Positions 1-7,670 of a DNA stretch of 24,533 nucleotides are shown piece by piece (the first letter of the stretch is position 1; each line of letters begins with the position of its first letter). Origin of the DNA: CAYPZL01 sp964415045 (GTDB taxonomy: Bacteria > Planctomycetota > Phycisphaerae > Sedimentisphaerales > Anaerobacaceae); assembly GCA_964415045.1 (NCBI GenBank), contig CAYPZL010000072.1:1-24533 (forward strand), in the 5' to 3' direction. Position numbers and translations under genes: made by a program. The notes under the pieces are model-generated. The model worked only from the letters and a program-made list of their open reading frames with translations, ran no database searches and had not been told where the DNA came from.

Positions 1-20
1 AACGATTTCCTTGAAGAATA

Positions 21-45
21 TAAGCCTAATCTCCATTTTGCAAAA
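21..45. repeat. Left copy of a perfect 25-bp inverted repeat found at both window ends
   Basis: These 25 bases are the exact reverse complement of 24485-24509. The inner ten bases (36-45) are themselves a palindrome, TTTTGCAAAA. Read outward from the window, both copies are followed about ten bases later by a loosely similar AGGAAA..ATC-like stretch (left: AAGGAAATC, right: AGGAAAAATC), so the repeated unit may be longer and partly diverged. The left copy lies downstream of the metal ATPase gene. It could be a dispersed intergenic repeat at which the assembly broke, or a protein-binding site. The match is certain and its meaning is unknown. Confidence 0.85.
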
Positions 46-94
46 CTCTACTAAGAAACAACAATTCGTGACGTCTTTTCGGAGGAACCCTCTC

Positions 95-2035
95 TTATGC
101 TGCGACCTGTGGCGCCGGCCGTTCGTGGTCCAGATCCTCCCCGTAACGAACCAACCGTGCACTGTTGAAGACCACGACCAGTGAACTGGAAAAGTGCAGA
201 AACGCCGCCACGCCCGGTGGAACGAACTTCGACAGCGATATGCCAAAGACAATAAACGCAACGCCGAAGCCGAGATTCTGGTTGATTACCCGTCGCGTCT
301 TTCGGGACACCTGAACGAGAAACGGAATGCGTCGCAGATCGTCGTTCATCAGGGCGATGGAGGCCGAGTTGATGGCCACGTCGCTGCCGGCCGCCCCCAT
401 CGCAATGCCCAGGTCCCCGGCGGCCAAAGCCGGCGCATCGTTGATGCCGTCACCGACCACCACGACCGTGTGGCCGTCTTTCTTGATCTGTTCGACGACG
501 GCGAGCTTGTCCTGAGGCAGACACTGTGCTTTATAGTCGGTGCACCCCAGTTCCCCCGCGACGCGGTTGGCGACCTCACTGCGGTCGCCGGTCAGCATGG
601 TCACCCTCTTGATGCCGATGTCCATCAGCTCCCTGACGGCCCGCTGCGCTTCCGGCCGCGTCTTGTCCTGCAAGCCGATCCAGCCGATACATTGCTTGTC
701 CTTGGCGACGTAGAGCGTGCTGAAGCCCTGCTCCTCGTGCAGCTTCGGGTCCGCGACGTTGCTGACATCGACGTCATTTTCCTGGAGAAACGTGTCCCGG
801 CCCACCATGATGCGTGCCGAGTTCACCGTAGCGGTGACGCCTTTGCCGGGCGTTTCCTTGAAATTCTCGGTCCCCGGCAGCGACAGGGCGGCTTCCTTGG
901 CCACCTCCTGCAGGGCCCTGGCGGCCGGGTGCTTGCTCATTTGCTCGGCCGCGGCGGCTTCCGCCAGAAGCTCGGCCGGCTCGATTCCTTCGGCCGGCGT
1001 CAGTTTGGTGACGTAAAGCCGACCCGTGGTGACCGTGCCGGTCTTGTCAAAGACCAGGGCCGTCATTTTCCCTGCGACTTCCAAATCAGCCACGTTCTTG
1101 ACGAGGACACCCAATCGAGCGGAGGCCGATATGGCCGCCACCATCGCCGTCGGGGTAGCCAGAATGATCGCGCACGGACAGGAGATCACCAGGATCGTAA
1201 TCGCCTGGCTGACGTTCCGGGTGAAGAACAAAACGATCAGGGCAATCATCAACACAGTCGGAACGTACCATTTGATGTACCGGTCGATAATGCGCATGAT
1301 GGGGATCTTGGTCTGTTCGGCCTGAATGATCAGCGACTGCACTTTGCCCAGGGTCGTGTCTTTGCCGGCCTTCGTCACGCGAATGTCCAGGACGCCGGTC
1401 AGGTTGTTGGTGCCGGCAAAGACCTGCATTCCGGGCACCTTGTCCACGGGTAAGGACTCGCCCGTGATCGTCGCCTCGTTGACCGAGCTCAGGCCGGTTT
1501 CCACTTCGCCGTCGGCGGGAACATTGTCGCCCGGCCGAACCCGTATGCGGTCGCCCGCCCGCAGATCGCTGACTTTCACCTCCCTCTCGCTGCCGTCCGG
1601 CTCAATCAGGTTGGCCCGCGTGGGGGTCAGCTTGATGAGCGATTCGATGGAAGCCCGGGCTCCCAGCGCGGTGCGGGTTTCGACCAGCTCGCTGAGCAGC
1701 ATGAAGAAGCCGATGAGCCCGGCCGCGACGTACTCCTCCGTGGCGAAGGCCGCCACGATGCCCAGCGCCGCCAGCTCGTCCATGTGGGACTCGCCCTTGA
1801 TGAGACTCTTGACCGCGTGAACGATGATCGGGGCGCCGAGCAACACGGCGCCAAGCATGAGAAACAGCTCCGTGTTGAAGCTGTCGGCGCCGTAAAAGAA
1901 CCGCCCAATGCCGCCGTTGATCAGAAGAACGCCGCCGGCCAGCGTTCCCAGCAGCGCGAGGCTGACGCGAAGCTGCTTGCCGCGAGTCTGTTCCGTTTCG
2001 AGCCCGTCAGTAAAGTGTAAGTGCTGGTGAGCCAT
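95..2035 (-). CDS. Heavy-metal translocating P1B-type ATPase
   Basis: This integral-membrane pump couples ATP hydrolysis to export of a transition-metal ion. In 646 residues it shows the P-type signature set: TGES (191-194, actuator domain), CPC (286-288, membrane metal site), DKTGT with phosphorylated D330, HP (369-370), TGDR (482-485) and GDGIND (528-533). There is no N-terminal HMA or CxxC domain. Instead the N-terminus starts MAHQHLH, with His at 3, 5 and 7. The last membrane helix carries HFSSS (614-618) before NSARL, which matches neither the MxxSS of Cu+ pumps nor the K/D pair of ZntA-type pumps, so the metal (Zn, Cd, Co or Cu) cannot be assigned. It is the last gene of the SPFH operon, 63 bases after the HflK-like gene. 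The ATG start is supported by uninterrupted homology-like sequence directly after it; the Shine-Dalgarno is weak. Confidence 0.93.
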   Translation of the reverse strand: MAHQHLHFTDGLETEQTRGKQLRVSLALLGTLAGGVLLINGGIGRFFYGADSFNTELFLMLGAVLLGAPIIVHAVKSLIKGESHMDELAALGIVAAFATEEYVAAGLIGFFMLLSELVETRTALGARASIESLIKLTPTRANLIEPDGSEREVKVSDLRAGDRIRVRPGDNVPADGEVETGLSSVNEATITGESLPVDKVPGMQVFAGTNNLTGVLDIRVTKAGKDTTLGKVQSLIIQAEQTKIPIMRIIDRYIKWYVPTVLMIALIVLFFTRNVSQAITILVISCPCAIILATPTAMVAAISASARLGVLVKNVADLEVAGKMTALVFDKTGTVTTGRLYVTKLTPAEGIEPAELLAEAAAAEQMSKHPAARALQEVAKEAALSLPGTENFKETPGKGVTATVNSARIMVGRDTFLQENDVDVSNVADPKLHEEQGFSTLYVAKDKQCIGWIGLQDKTRPEAQRAVRELMDIGIKRVTMLTGDRSEVANRVAGELGCTDYKAQCLPQDKLAVVEQIKKDGHTVVVVGDGINDAPALAAGDLGIAMGAAGSDVAINSASIALMNDDLRRIPFLVQVSRKTRRVINQNLGFGVAFIVFGISLSKFVPPGVAAFLHFSSSLVVVFNSARLVRYGEDLDHERPAPQVAA

Positions 2036-2098
2036 AGTTTCGTTCTCTTGCTGTACTTTCGTTCCACCGGCCGTGCCGGCAGGCGTCTCCGTCTATCG

Positions 2099-3475
2099 TT
2101 ACGGACCCTGCTTTCCCTTGAGCGAGGGGTCCCTGTTGACAAGAACGCGAAGCTCGTGCCCTTTCAGGTCGTCCGACGGCTGCACGATGAACTTCTCGTC
2201 GGCGTTGCGAAGCACTTGTTCCATGGTATCCAGGTAGAGCCGCTGCTGCACGAGTTCCGGTCGTTTTTCGTATTCGGGCAATATGCTCAGGAGATACTTG
2301 GCGTTGGCCTCGGCCGACGCCACCACTCTCGTGCGGTAGGCCTTGGCCTGGGCGATGATGTCCTGGGCCCGACCGGCGGCCTGTGACCACAGGAACTCAA
2401 GCTGCTCTTCACTGGTGTTTGGATCTTGCAGGGCCTTGTATAGCGGCCTGGCCACCCGGCCCGCCGCTTCGTTGAGCGTGTTTTCCGCATAGGTCTCGGC
2501 TTCGCTGATCGCTGTGGTGCTCTTCTGGCCGGCCTCGAAATACGCTTCAAAGGCATCGTTGACCTGTTTGGGCCACCGGACCTCAACCAGTTGCACCGAC
2601 GCCAGACGGACTCCCGTATTCAGATCGCGCAGCTTGCGTTGCGCGAGCTGCTGGACGCGCAGGGGAATCGTATCCGTGCTGACCAGCACCTCGTCAATCG
2701 TATAATGCACGAGCGCATCGACAACGGCATCTTCAACGACGCTGCGCAACAGCGGCGCGATGCTCTCTTTCATAATATCGAAGTAGATTTGCCCGGGGAC
2801 AACGTCTTGAACGTACACGTTCCTGAAAAACGACTCGACGGCCTCGATCTGGTAGATGATGAGCCAGCGAGCGTGCACGATGTTGTAGTCGCTGCCCTCC
2901 GCCTCCTCGACAAGACTCGGGAGCGCCTGCACCGTCGTTCGAAGCTGAGAGTCGATTGCACCCGGTTTCTGGTCGGCGCTCAGAGCAAGGTCGACGCTGT
3001 ACGGCTGCGCGGGCTTCTGCTGGCTGCGTGTCAGGCAATAGCCCTGCTGGAGGGGATTGAGCTTGTCCGGGAAGTACCGCCGGGGCTTGGCGCCTTCCCC
3101 GAGGATGTCTTCACGGTCTTGCTCAAACCAGAACGTGTCTACCGGGAGATTGACCTTTCTGGCAACCGGGATTCGAACCAGCTCGTCCACGGGATACGGA
3201 ATGATCCAGTGCGGCCCGGGCTCCAGAATGCGCTGCAGCTTTCCAAAACGCAGGACCAGCGCCTTTTCTCCGGAATCGACGGTGCGGAAGCCCGAAGCCA
3301 GGAACGCAACGACCAGCACGATCATGATCACCTTCAAGATCGCAAAGCTGATTCGCAGCGCGTCCGAAAGCGACTTTCCGGCCGCATCCAGTTCATCCGG
3401 CGGCGGTGCGAGCGACTCCGGAGCCTCCAAATGTTCGTGCTCGTGCTCGTGTTCGTGTTTGTGTTCGTCCGCCAT
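2099..3475 (-). CDS. hflK: HflK-like SPFH/Band 7 membrane protein with His-rich N-terminus
   Basis: This is an SPFH (stomatin/prohibitin/flotillin/HflK) protein. HflK with HflC forms a large membrane-anchored cage that in E. coli encloses and modulates the FtsH protease. The 458-residue product has a cytoplasmic tail with six alternating histidines (H5, 7, 9, 11, 13, 15), one membrane helix (about 43-63), and the Band 7 start VDSGEKALVLRFGKLQRILEPGPH. A long C-terminal helical region follows, with Ala/Glu-rich coiled-coil character. Compared with usual HflK it has some 45 extra residues between CLTR and WLIIYQIE. The ATG at 3475 is preferred; an in-frame GTG at 3490 would add five residues. 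It starts 37 bases after the HflC-like stop, in one operon. The symbol is by family resemblance; no ftsH lies in the window. Confidence 0.88.
   Translation of the reverse strand: MADEHKHEHEHEHEHLEAPESLAPPPDELDAAGKSLSDALRISFAILKVIMIVLVVAFLASGFRTVDSGEKALVLRFGKLQRILEPGPHWIIPYPVDELVRIPVARKVNLPVDTFWFEQDREDILGEGAKPRRYFPDKLNPLQQGYCLTRSQQKPAQPYSVDLALSADQKPGAIDSQLRTTVQALPSLVEEAEGSDYNIVHARWLIIYQIEAVESFFRNVYVQDVVPGQIYFDIMKESIAPLLRSVVEDAVVDALVHYTIDEVLVSTDTIPLRVQQLAQRKLRDLNTGVRLASVQLVEVRWPKQVNDAFEAYFEAGQKSTTAISEAETYAENTLNEAAGRVARPLYKALQDPNTSEEQLEFLWSQAAGRAQDIIAQAKAYRTRVVASAEANAKYLLSILPEYEKRPELVQQRLYLDTMEQVLRNADEKFIVQPSDDLKGHELRVLVNRDPSLKGKQGP
3434..3463. repeat. Tandem hexamer tract encoding the HxHxH tail of the HflK-like protein
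   Basis: Five consecutive hexamers of the form (T/C)T(C/T)GTG lie here on the plus strand. On the coding strand they read CACGAG-type units and encode alternating His and Glu (His-Glu pairs). The units are nearly identical, so copy number could change by slipped-strand mispairing in steps of two residues without breaking the frame. The repeat itself is directly visible; length variation between strains is an inference. Confidence 0.7.
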
Positions 3476-3512
3476 ATTCGTCCAACACACCTATTTCAAG
3501 AGGGAGTGGTGA

Positions 3513-4415
3513 TTACTTCTGCTCTTCCGGTTCCAGTGACGGCATCGCCTTGAGCAGATTGAACGGCTCGGTATCGGCCGGAATGACCAGGGTTGTCCGC
3601 TCCTTCAGCATTTCGAGCAAGGCCTCCAGGTTGCGCAGGAAAATGGCCAGCTTCGGATTGGCTTCCAGCATTTTGTAGTACTTGGCCGCCTCGGCGTCGC
3701 CCCGGCCCCGAATGGCCGTCGCGCGGGCCTTGGCCGCGGCTTCCAGCCCGATCTTGATCGCGTCCGCATCGCTCTGGATCTTGTTGGCCTCGGCGTTGCC
3801 CAGTGCGATGGTCGCTTCGGTCTGCCTCTTTCGCTCCGCCTTCATCCGCTCAAACACATCTTTTGTGACGTCTTCGCTGATCTTGAGCTGCTTGATGCCC
3901 AGCGTCTCGATCTCGATTCCGTATTCTTCTTTGACCCGCTCGTGGAGGTCGGCAAGCATTTCCTGCTGGATTTTATCAAACTGAATCTTCGTCGGATCGC
4001 TGTTGACGAACTCGCTGAACGCGTGTTGGCCGATCACGCGGTTTTGCGTGTCGTTGATCTGACTGCGCAGTTTGCTCTCGGCGTTTTCGATCGTGCGAAC
4101 CTCGTTCCAGAATTGCAACGGCTCGGCGATACGCCAGACGATGTACGTGTTTACGATGATAGGGACGCGCCCACGGGTGGTCGTCTCACTGAGCTGGACG
4201 GGTTCGAGGACGTTCAGCCGTGAGTCAAACTTCTGGACCCGCTCAATGGGCGTGGGCCATTTGAAATGGAGCCCCGGTTCGTCGATGGAACGAACGGGTT
4301 TGCCGAACCTCGTCACAAACGCCAGTTCTGTCTCCCGGACCTGAAAGGTCACGAGGTACGTGGCCAAAATGAGAAAGATCAGGGCCACGAGAATGGGAAT
4401 CGCTACGTTTTTCAT
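3513..4415 (-). CDS. hflC: HflC-like SPFH/Band 7 membrane protein
   Basis: This 300-residue protein has the length and architecture of HflC: an N-terminal membrane anchor (about 4-24), then the SPFH entry VRETELAFVTRFGKPVRSID with EPGLHFKWP, and a conserved VIGQHAFSEF stretch. A long helical arm follows (KAERKRQTEATIALGNAEANKIQSDAD..., then ARATAIRGRGDAEAAKYY), ending in a short acidic tail. It is expected to pair with the HflK-like product to form an SPFH ring. Its ATG overlaps the stop of the upstream SPFH gene by four bases (ATGA), indicating translational coupling, and the HflK-like gene follows closely. The partner protease (FtsH in E. coli) is not in the window, so the regulatory target is unknown. 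Confidence 0.9.
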   Translation of the reverse strand: MKNVAIPILVALIFLILATYLVTFQVRETELAFVTRFGKPVRSIDEPGLHFKWPTPIERVQKFDSRLNVLEPVQLSETTTRGRVPIIVNTYIVWRIAEPLQFWNEVRTIENAESKLRSQINDTQNRVIGQHAFSEFVNSDPTKIQFDKIQQEMLADLHERVKEEYGIEIETLGIKQLKISEDVTKDVFERMKAERKRQTEATIALGNAEANKIQSDADAIKIGLEAAAKARATAIRGRGDAEAAKYYKMLEANPKLAIFLRNLEALLEMLKERTTLVIPADTEPFNLLKAMPSLEPEEQK

Positions 4416-6487
4416 TGTTCGCTGCTCTCCTGCACACCACCAATATCATAAAGATCCGGTGTAAGCGTTTCCTGCACGTCGATGATCGTTACCTGAGTGT
4501 CCCCCGCATCGGTGGCCACGACGTACTTTCGAATGCTCTGCAATGCCTCTTCGAGAACGGCCAATCGTTGTTCTCGCGTGTAGATTTCCGGAGCGGCTTC
4601 GTAGGCCTTGAGCTGGCTGGCAAACCGCTCGCCGGTCGCCTTGGCCAGCGTGGCCTTCTCAAAAGCATAACTCTGAGACTCGCGCAGAATCTTGAAGATG
4701 TCGCCTTTGGCCGCCGCGAACGCTTCGTCAAGCTGTTTGCCCAGCTTCTCGGCGTCCTCGGCTCGTTCGCCTTCCCGCGCGTTCTGGTATTCCTCGGCCA
4801 GGTCGGCCAGCTCGTACGCTTTCAGGACGGACCCGATCAGCGTGCTGAGCGTCTTGTTTCGCTCGGCTTCCGCGTTCAGAACCAGGGCCTGCTTCTTCTG
4901 GACCGCCCCGATGACCGCCTGATAATCCGGGGCCACCTCGGGGGGCGGATGGATGCCCTGGAGGCCCAGAAAGACGAGCTCGATACCCAGCCCCTGCTGA
5001 TCGGCGGCCTCCTGGATTCTCTCGCTGAGCACCTGCTTGGCCTTCGTACGCCCGGCCCCGAGCAGGCTGTCCTGCGCCGTCTCCGGGTCCCCAACCGCAC
5101 CGCCCTCGACGCGAGCGCTGGCGGCAAACCGAGTCAACTCACGATAGCAGATCGCTTCGAGGAGCTTGTCGGGCTCACTGTGGTTGTAGATGTAGGCGTA
5201 GAGATCCTTGATCCGGTACTGGACCGGGAGGTTGGCTTTGACCAGGCTGACGGGAGCGATGCCTTCGCCGAACTCTTCGCCCATGAATTCCGTTGCCACC
5301 AGGACGCTGAGTTCTTTCTCGTAGTGAGTCTGGCCCCACAGCAGCGACCGCTCAGGGATGACAGCCCCCGTCTTGGGATCGGTCCTTGGCACGTAGCCGA
5401 TGTACATTTCCATCACTTGCTTGGTGGAATGCTTGTAGGCGATGTCGATGGGCCAGGGCAACTTGAAATGAAGGCCCGGACCGGCAAGACGCGGCGTTCC
5501 GCCGCTCTGCAGAGGGTCTCCGAAACGCTCGATAATCGCTTCTTCATGGGGGTCTACGACGAGAATGCAACTGGCCAGATAAAGCGTCCCGGCAGAGAAG
5601 AGGATCAGCGGCACAATGGCCTTTTCCAGGAGCTTGTAGAACCAGGTCTGCGAGACCTGGAAGCCGAATTGATAATCGATGGCGGCCGCGGCGCTGCGAA
5701 AGACCCCGCCCGGCTCATTGATCACTCCCAGAAGCCGGCTGTCGAACGCGGCTCGGCTGTATTGGCCCTTCAACCGGGGGCGATAGATGTCCAAAATGCT
5801 GTTGAGCGTGGTCTCCACGCCGAGAAGCAGCAGCAAAATGGGAATGACGTAACCGATGACTGTGACCGGGACCTGAAAATGGAAGTGCACGCCCGCCAGC
5901 GACAACGCCAGGGCGAAGCACACCAGCGCCACCCCGAGCAGGTAGCTGCCGCCGGCACGCAACGGCTTCCAGCGCAGCTCCGCGGACATGCCGGTGGCAT
6001 AGCGCGACAACAGGAACGCCAGAAAGGCGATGGCGGTCGTGGCGATCGCCGCCACCAGCGGCTGCTGCGTTTCGACCTCCGTCCGACCGCGCAACGCCGC
6101 CGTCAGGTATGCGCCGATGCCGATCTCGTACACGGCGATCAGGCCGGCGAAGATCGGGATGAACCATCTCTCCAAAATGTCGAGCCGCCGCTGGGCGGCC
6201 GCCATCAGAGTGGCCCGTTCCCCCTGGCCCTGGAAGATGGTCGAGGTTTCTTTCTCCTGGGCCAACTGGCTCATGTCCAGTTTTTCCTGCTCCGCCAGGC
6301 TGCGCTGGTGGAACTGGATCGCCAGGACCAGCCAGATCAGAGCGCCCGCCAGGATCTGCCATGCGACCGCCGAGACCGCAAAGAAACCACTCCATCGACC
6401 GAGGAAGAAAGCAATAACGAAAAAGACCAGGCTCAGGAAAAGAGACGCCCAGGCCACTTGTTCGGGACGTTTTGACGATGCTGTCAT
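4412..6487 (-). CDS. Large polytopic SPFH/Band 7 protein (HflK-related), 691 aa
   Basis: This is the first gene of the SPFH operon. The N-terminal 310 residues contain about seven hydrophobic segments (near 12-30, 36-58, 108-130, 143-162, 180-199, 205-224, 288-310). The last is followed directly by an SPFH domain entry (VDPHEEAIIERFGDPLQSGG, then GPGLHFKLPWPIDI, characteristic of HflK/HflC), a long helical arm rich in Ala/Glu, and a short tail. Normal HflK has one membrane helix and about 400 residues, so this is an SPFH protein fused to a polytopic membrane domain I do not recognise. The ATG at 6487 is preferred over a TTG at 6553, because the extra 22 residues look non-coding and the AAAGGA before the TTG is only two bases away. 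It probably assembles with the two downstream SPFH proteins; its function is unknown. Confidence 0.88.
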   Translation of the reverse strand: MTASSKRPEQVAWASLFLSLVFFVIAFFLGRWSGFFAVSAVAWQILAGALIWLVLAIQFHQRSLAEQEKLDMSQLAQEKETSTIFQGQGERATLMAAAQRRLDILERWFIPIFAGLIAVYEIGIGAYLTAALRGRTEVETQQPLVAAIATTAIAFLAFLLSRYATGMSAELRWKPLRAGGSYLLGVALVCFALALSLAGVHFHFQVPVTVIGYVIPILLLLLGVETTLNSILDIYRPRLKGQYSRAAFDSRLLGVINEPGGVFRSAAAAIDYQFGFQVSQTWFYKLLEKAIVPLILFSAGTLYLASCILVVDPHEEAIIERFGDPLQSGGTPRLAGPGLHFKLPWPIDIAYKHSTKQVMEMYIGYVPRTDPKTGAVIPERSLLWGQTHYEKELSVLVATEFMGEEFGEGIAPVSLVKANLPVQYRIKDLYAYIYNHSEPDKLLEAICYRELTRFAASARVEGGAVGDPETAQDSLLGAGRTKAKQVLSERIQEAADQQGLGIELVFLGLQGIHPPPEVAPDYQAVIGAVQKKQALVLNAEAERNKTLSTLIGSVLKAYELADLAEEYQNAREGERAEDAEKLGKQLDEAFAAAKGDIFKILRESQSYAFEKATLAKATGERFASQLKAYEAAPEIYTREQRLAVLEEALQSIRKYVVATDAGDTQVTIIDVQETLTPDLYDIGGVQESSEQ

Positions 6488-6534
6488 TTCCGGTTCAACT
6501 CCCGACCGCGAACAAAAAACTGCTTCACCAAGTA

Positions 6535-6553
6535 TTGACCAACGACGGGTCAA
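6535..6553. promoter_or_regulatory. Palindrome TTGACC-N7-GGTCAA between divergent genes, possible operator
   Basis: This is a perfect six-base inverted repeat with a seven-base spacer in the 197-base divergent region. It lies 48 bases upstream of the SPFH operon start codon and directly upstream of the predicted plus-strand -35 box at 6559. That position would suit a regulator acting on either direction. No regulator gene is adjacent, so its binding protein is unknown. Confidence 0.35.
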
Positions 6554-6558
6554 AGTCC

Positions 6559-6587
6559 TTTACAGACACGAAGTCGAGTACTATAAC
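6559..6587 (+). promoter_or_regulatory. Predicted sigma70-type promoter for the ABC-2 permease gene
   Basis: A TTTACA (6559-6564) and a TATAAC (6582-6587) are separated by exactly 17 bases. Each matches four or five of six consensus positions. It would give a leader of roughly 90 bases before the permease ATG. No comparably good promoter was seen on the minus strand for the SPFH operon. The prediction is from pattern only. Confidence 0.5.
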
Positions 6588-6684
6588 ACCTATTGGCACT
6601 GCCGTGTAGTGACAACTGTGAAAAAATGTCTTTGCCGTCCCCTCTGCGTTGGTGGACGGCCACGACCACCGAGGTTTCCGTCAA

Positions 6685-7650
6685 ATGATGCATAACTTGA
6701 CAAGCATTGCGAAGAATACCCTGGTTGAGACGTTACGGCAGCCCGTGTACGCCGTCATCATCTTTATCGCCCTGTTGCTCTTTCTCGTGAGCCCGTCGTT
6801 ATCGATGTACACGATGGACGACGATAACAAGCTCCTGCGAGAGATAGGCCTATCTACGCTCTTTCTGACAAGCTTGTTCATAGCAATCTTCTCGGCCTCC
6901 GGAGCCGTATCGGTGGAAATCGAGAACAAAACCGTCATGACGGTGCTGACCAAGCCCGTACAGCGTCCGATATTCATTCTGGCGAAGTTCCTGGGCGTGC
7001 TTGGGGCCCTGGCGCTGGCCCATTATATCTGCACCATCGCCCTTCTGATGGCGATTCGCCACGGTGTTCTGGAAACGGCCTCGGACACGCACGACTGGAC
7101 CGTGATCGGCGCGGCCGGCGCCATCGCCGGGCTGACGATCCTGCTCAGCGCGTTCTTCAACTTCGCTTACGACTGGAAGTTCGGGGCTACGGCTGTGGTT
7201 ACCGCGGCCATTCTTGCGACCTTCGGCATTGTATTTCTGGCCTTCATAGACCGCAACTGGAAGTTCAACCCGGCCGAGAACGGCATCCACATGCTTGACA
7301 TTTACGGCTCGATTCTGCTGTTTCTGGCGGCGATCGTGATCGCCGCGCTGGCGGTGGCCATCTCATCCCGGTTTAACATGATGGTAACGCTCTCGGCCTG
7401 TATGGGGCTGTTTTTGTTGGGCCTGATAAGCGATTACGTCTTCGGAAGGTTTGCCGAAACCCACATTTGGGCCCGAATCGGCCGCTGCCTCGTGCCAAAC
7501 CTGCAGGTCTTCTGGATCAGCGACGCCATTTACGAGGGCACCCAGGTGCCGGCGCGGTACCTCCTCATCAGCGGGTCCTACGCTCTCTGCTACACCGTGG
7601 CCATTCTGGCCCTGGCCGTGGCTCTGTTCCAGAGAAGGCAGGTAGGCTGA
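6685..7650 (+). CDS. ABC-2 type transporter permease subunit
   Basis: This is a polytopic inner-membrane protein of 321 residues resembling the permease of ABC-2 exporters (the NosY/GldF/CcmB-like group). It has an early hydrophobic helix (LVETLRQPVYAVIIFIALLL) and an extracytoplasmic loop with MYTMDDDNK. The typical cytoplasmic element SVEIENKTVMTVLTKPVQR then follows, where contact with the ATPase subunit is expected, with several more hydrophobic segments ending before the basic tail FQRRQVG. No ATP-binding subunit is adjacent, so its partner must be encoded elsewhere and the substrate is unknown. The tandem ATGs at 6685 and 6688, preceded by GAGG, are preferred over a GTG at 6649. It is divergent from the SPFH operon and ends 20 bases before the convergent acetyltransferase gene. 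Confidence 0.85.
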   Translation: MMHNLTSIAKNTLVETLRQPVYAVIIFIALLLFLVSPSLSMYTMDDDNKLLREIGLSTLFLTSLFIAIFSASGAVSVEIENKTVMTVLTKPVQRPIFILAKFLGVLGALALAHYICTIALLMAIRHGVLETASDTHDWTVIGAAGAIAGLTILLSAFFNFAYDWKFGATAVVTAAILATFGIVFLAFIDRNWKFNPAENGIHMLDIYGSILLFLAAIVIAALAVAISSRFNMMVTLSACMGLFLLGLISDYVFGRFAETHIWARIGRCLVPNLQVFWISDAIYEGTQVPARYLLISGSYALCYTVAILALAVALFQRRQVG

Positions 7651-7670
7651 GTTTTCGACTGATGGTTTCC

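Noticed and set aside
82..92. GAGG/CCTC hairpin just after the ATPase stop as a terminator
   Set aside because: It has a four-base stem with a three-base loop and no T-run on the minus strand.
194..1453. Plus-strand open frame (419 codons) opposite the metal ATPase gene
   Set aside because: It overlaps a gene with all P-type ATPase motifs, and its translation shows no domain features.
2067..2079. CCGGC-CGT-GCCGG hairpin between the HflK-like and ATPase genes as a terminator
   Set aside because: The stem is only five bases and there is no T-rich tail. It is insufficient to separate the ATPase from the SPFH operon.
4415..6475. Long open frame (686 codons) on the plus strand opposite the large SPFH gene
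   Set aside because: The composition is Arg/Gln/Gly-rich with no domain motif, and it exactly mirrors the SPFH gene. It is read as a codon-bias shadow.
6488..6553. TTG start at 6553 for the large SPFH protein
   Set aside because: The AAAGGA lies only two bases before the TTG, the extra residues look non-coding, and they overlap the palindrome. The ATG at 6487 is better.
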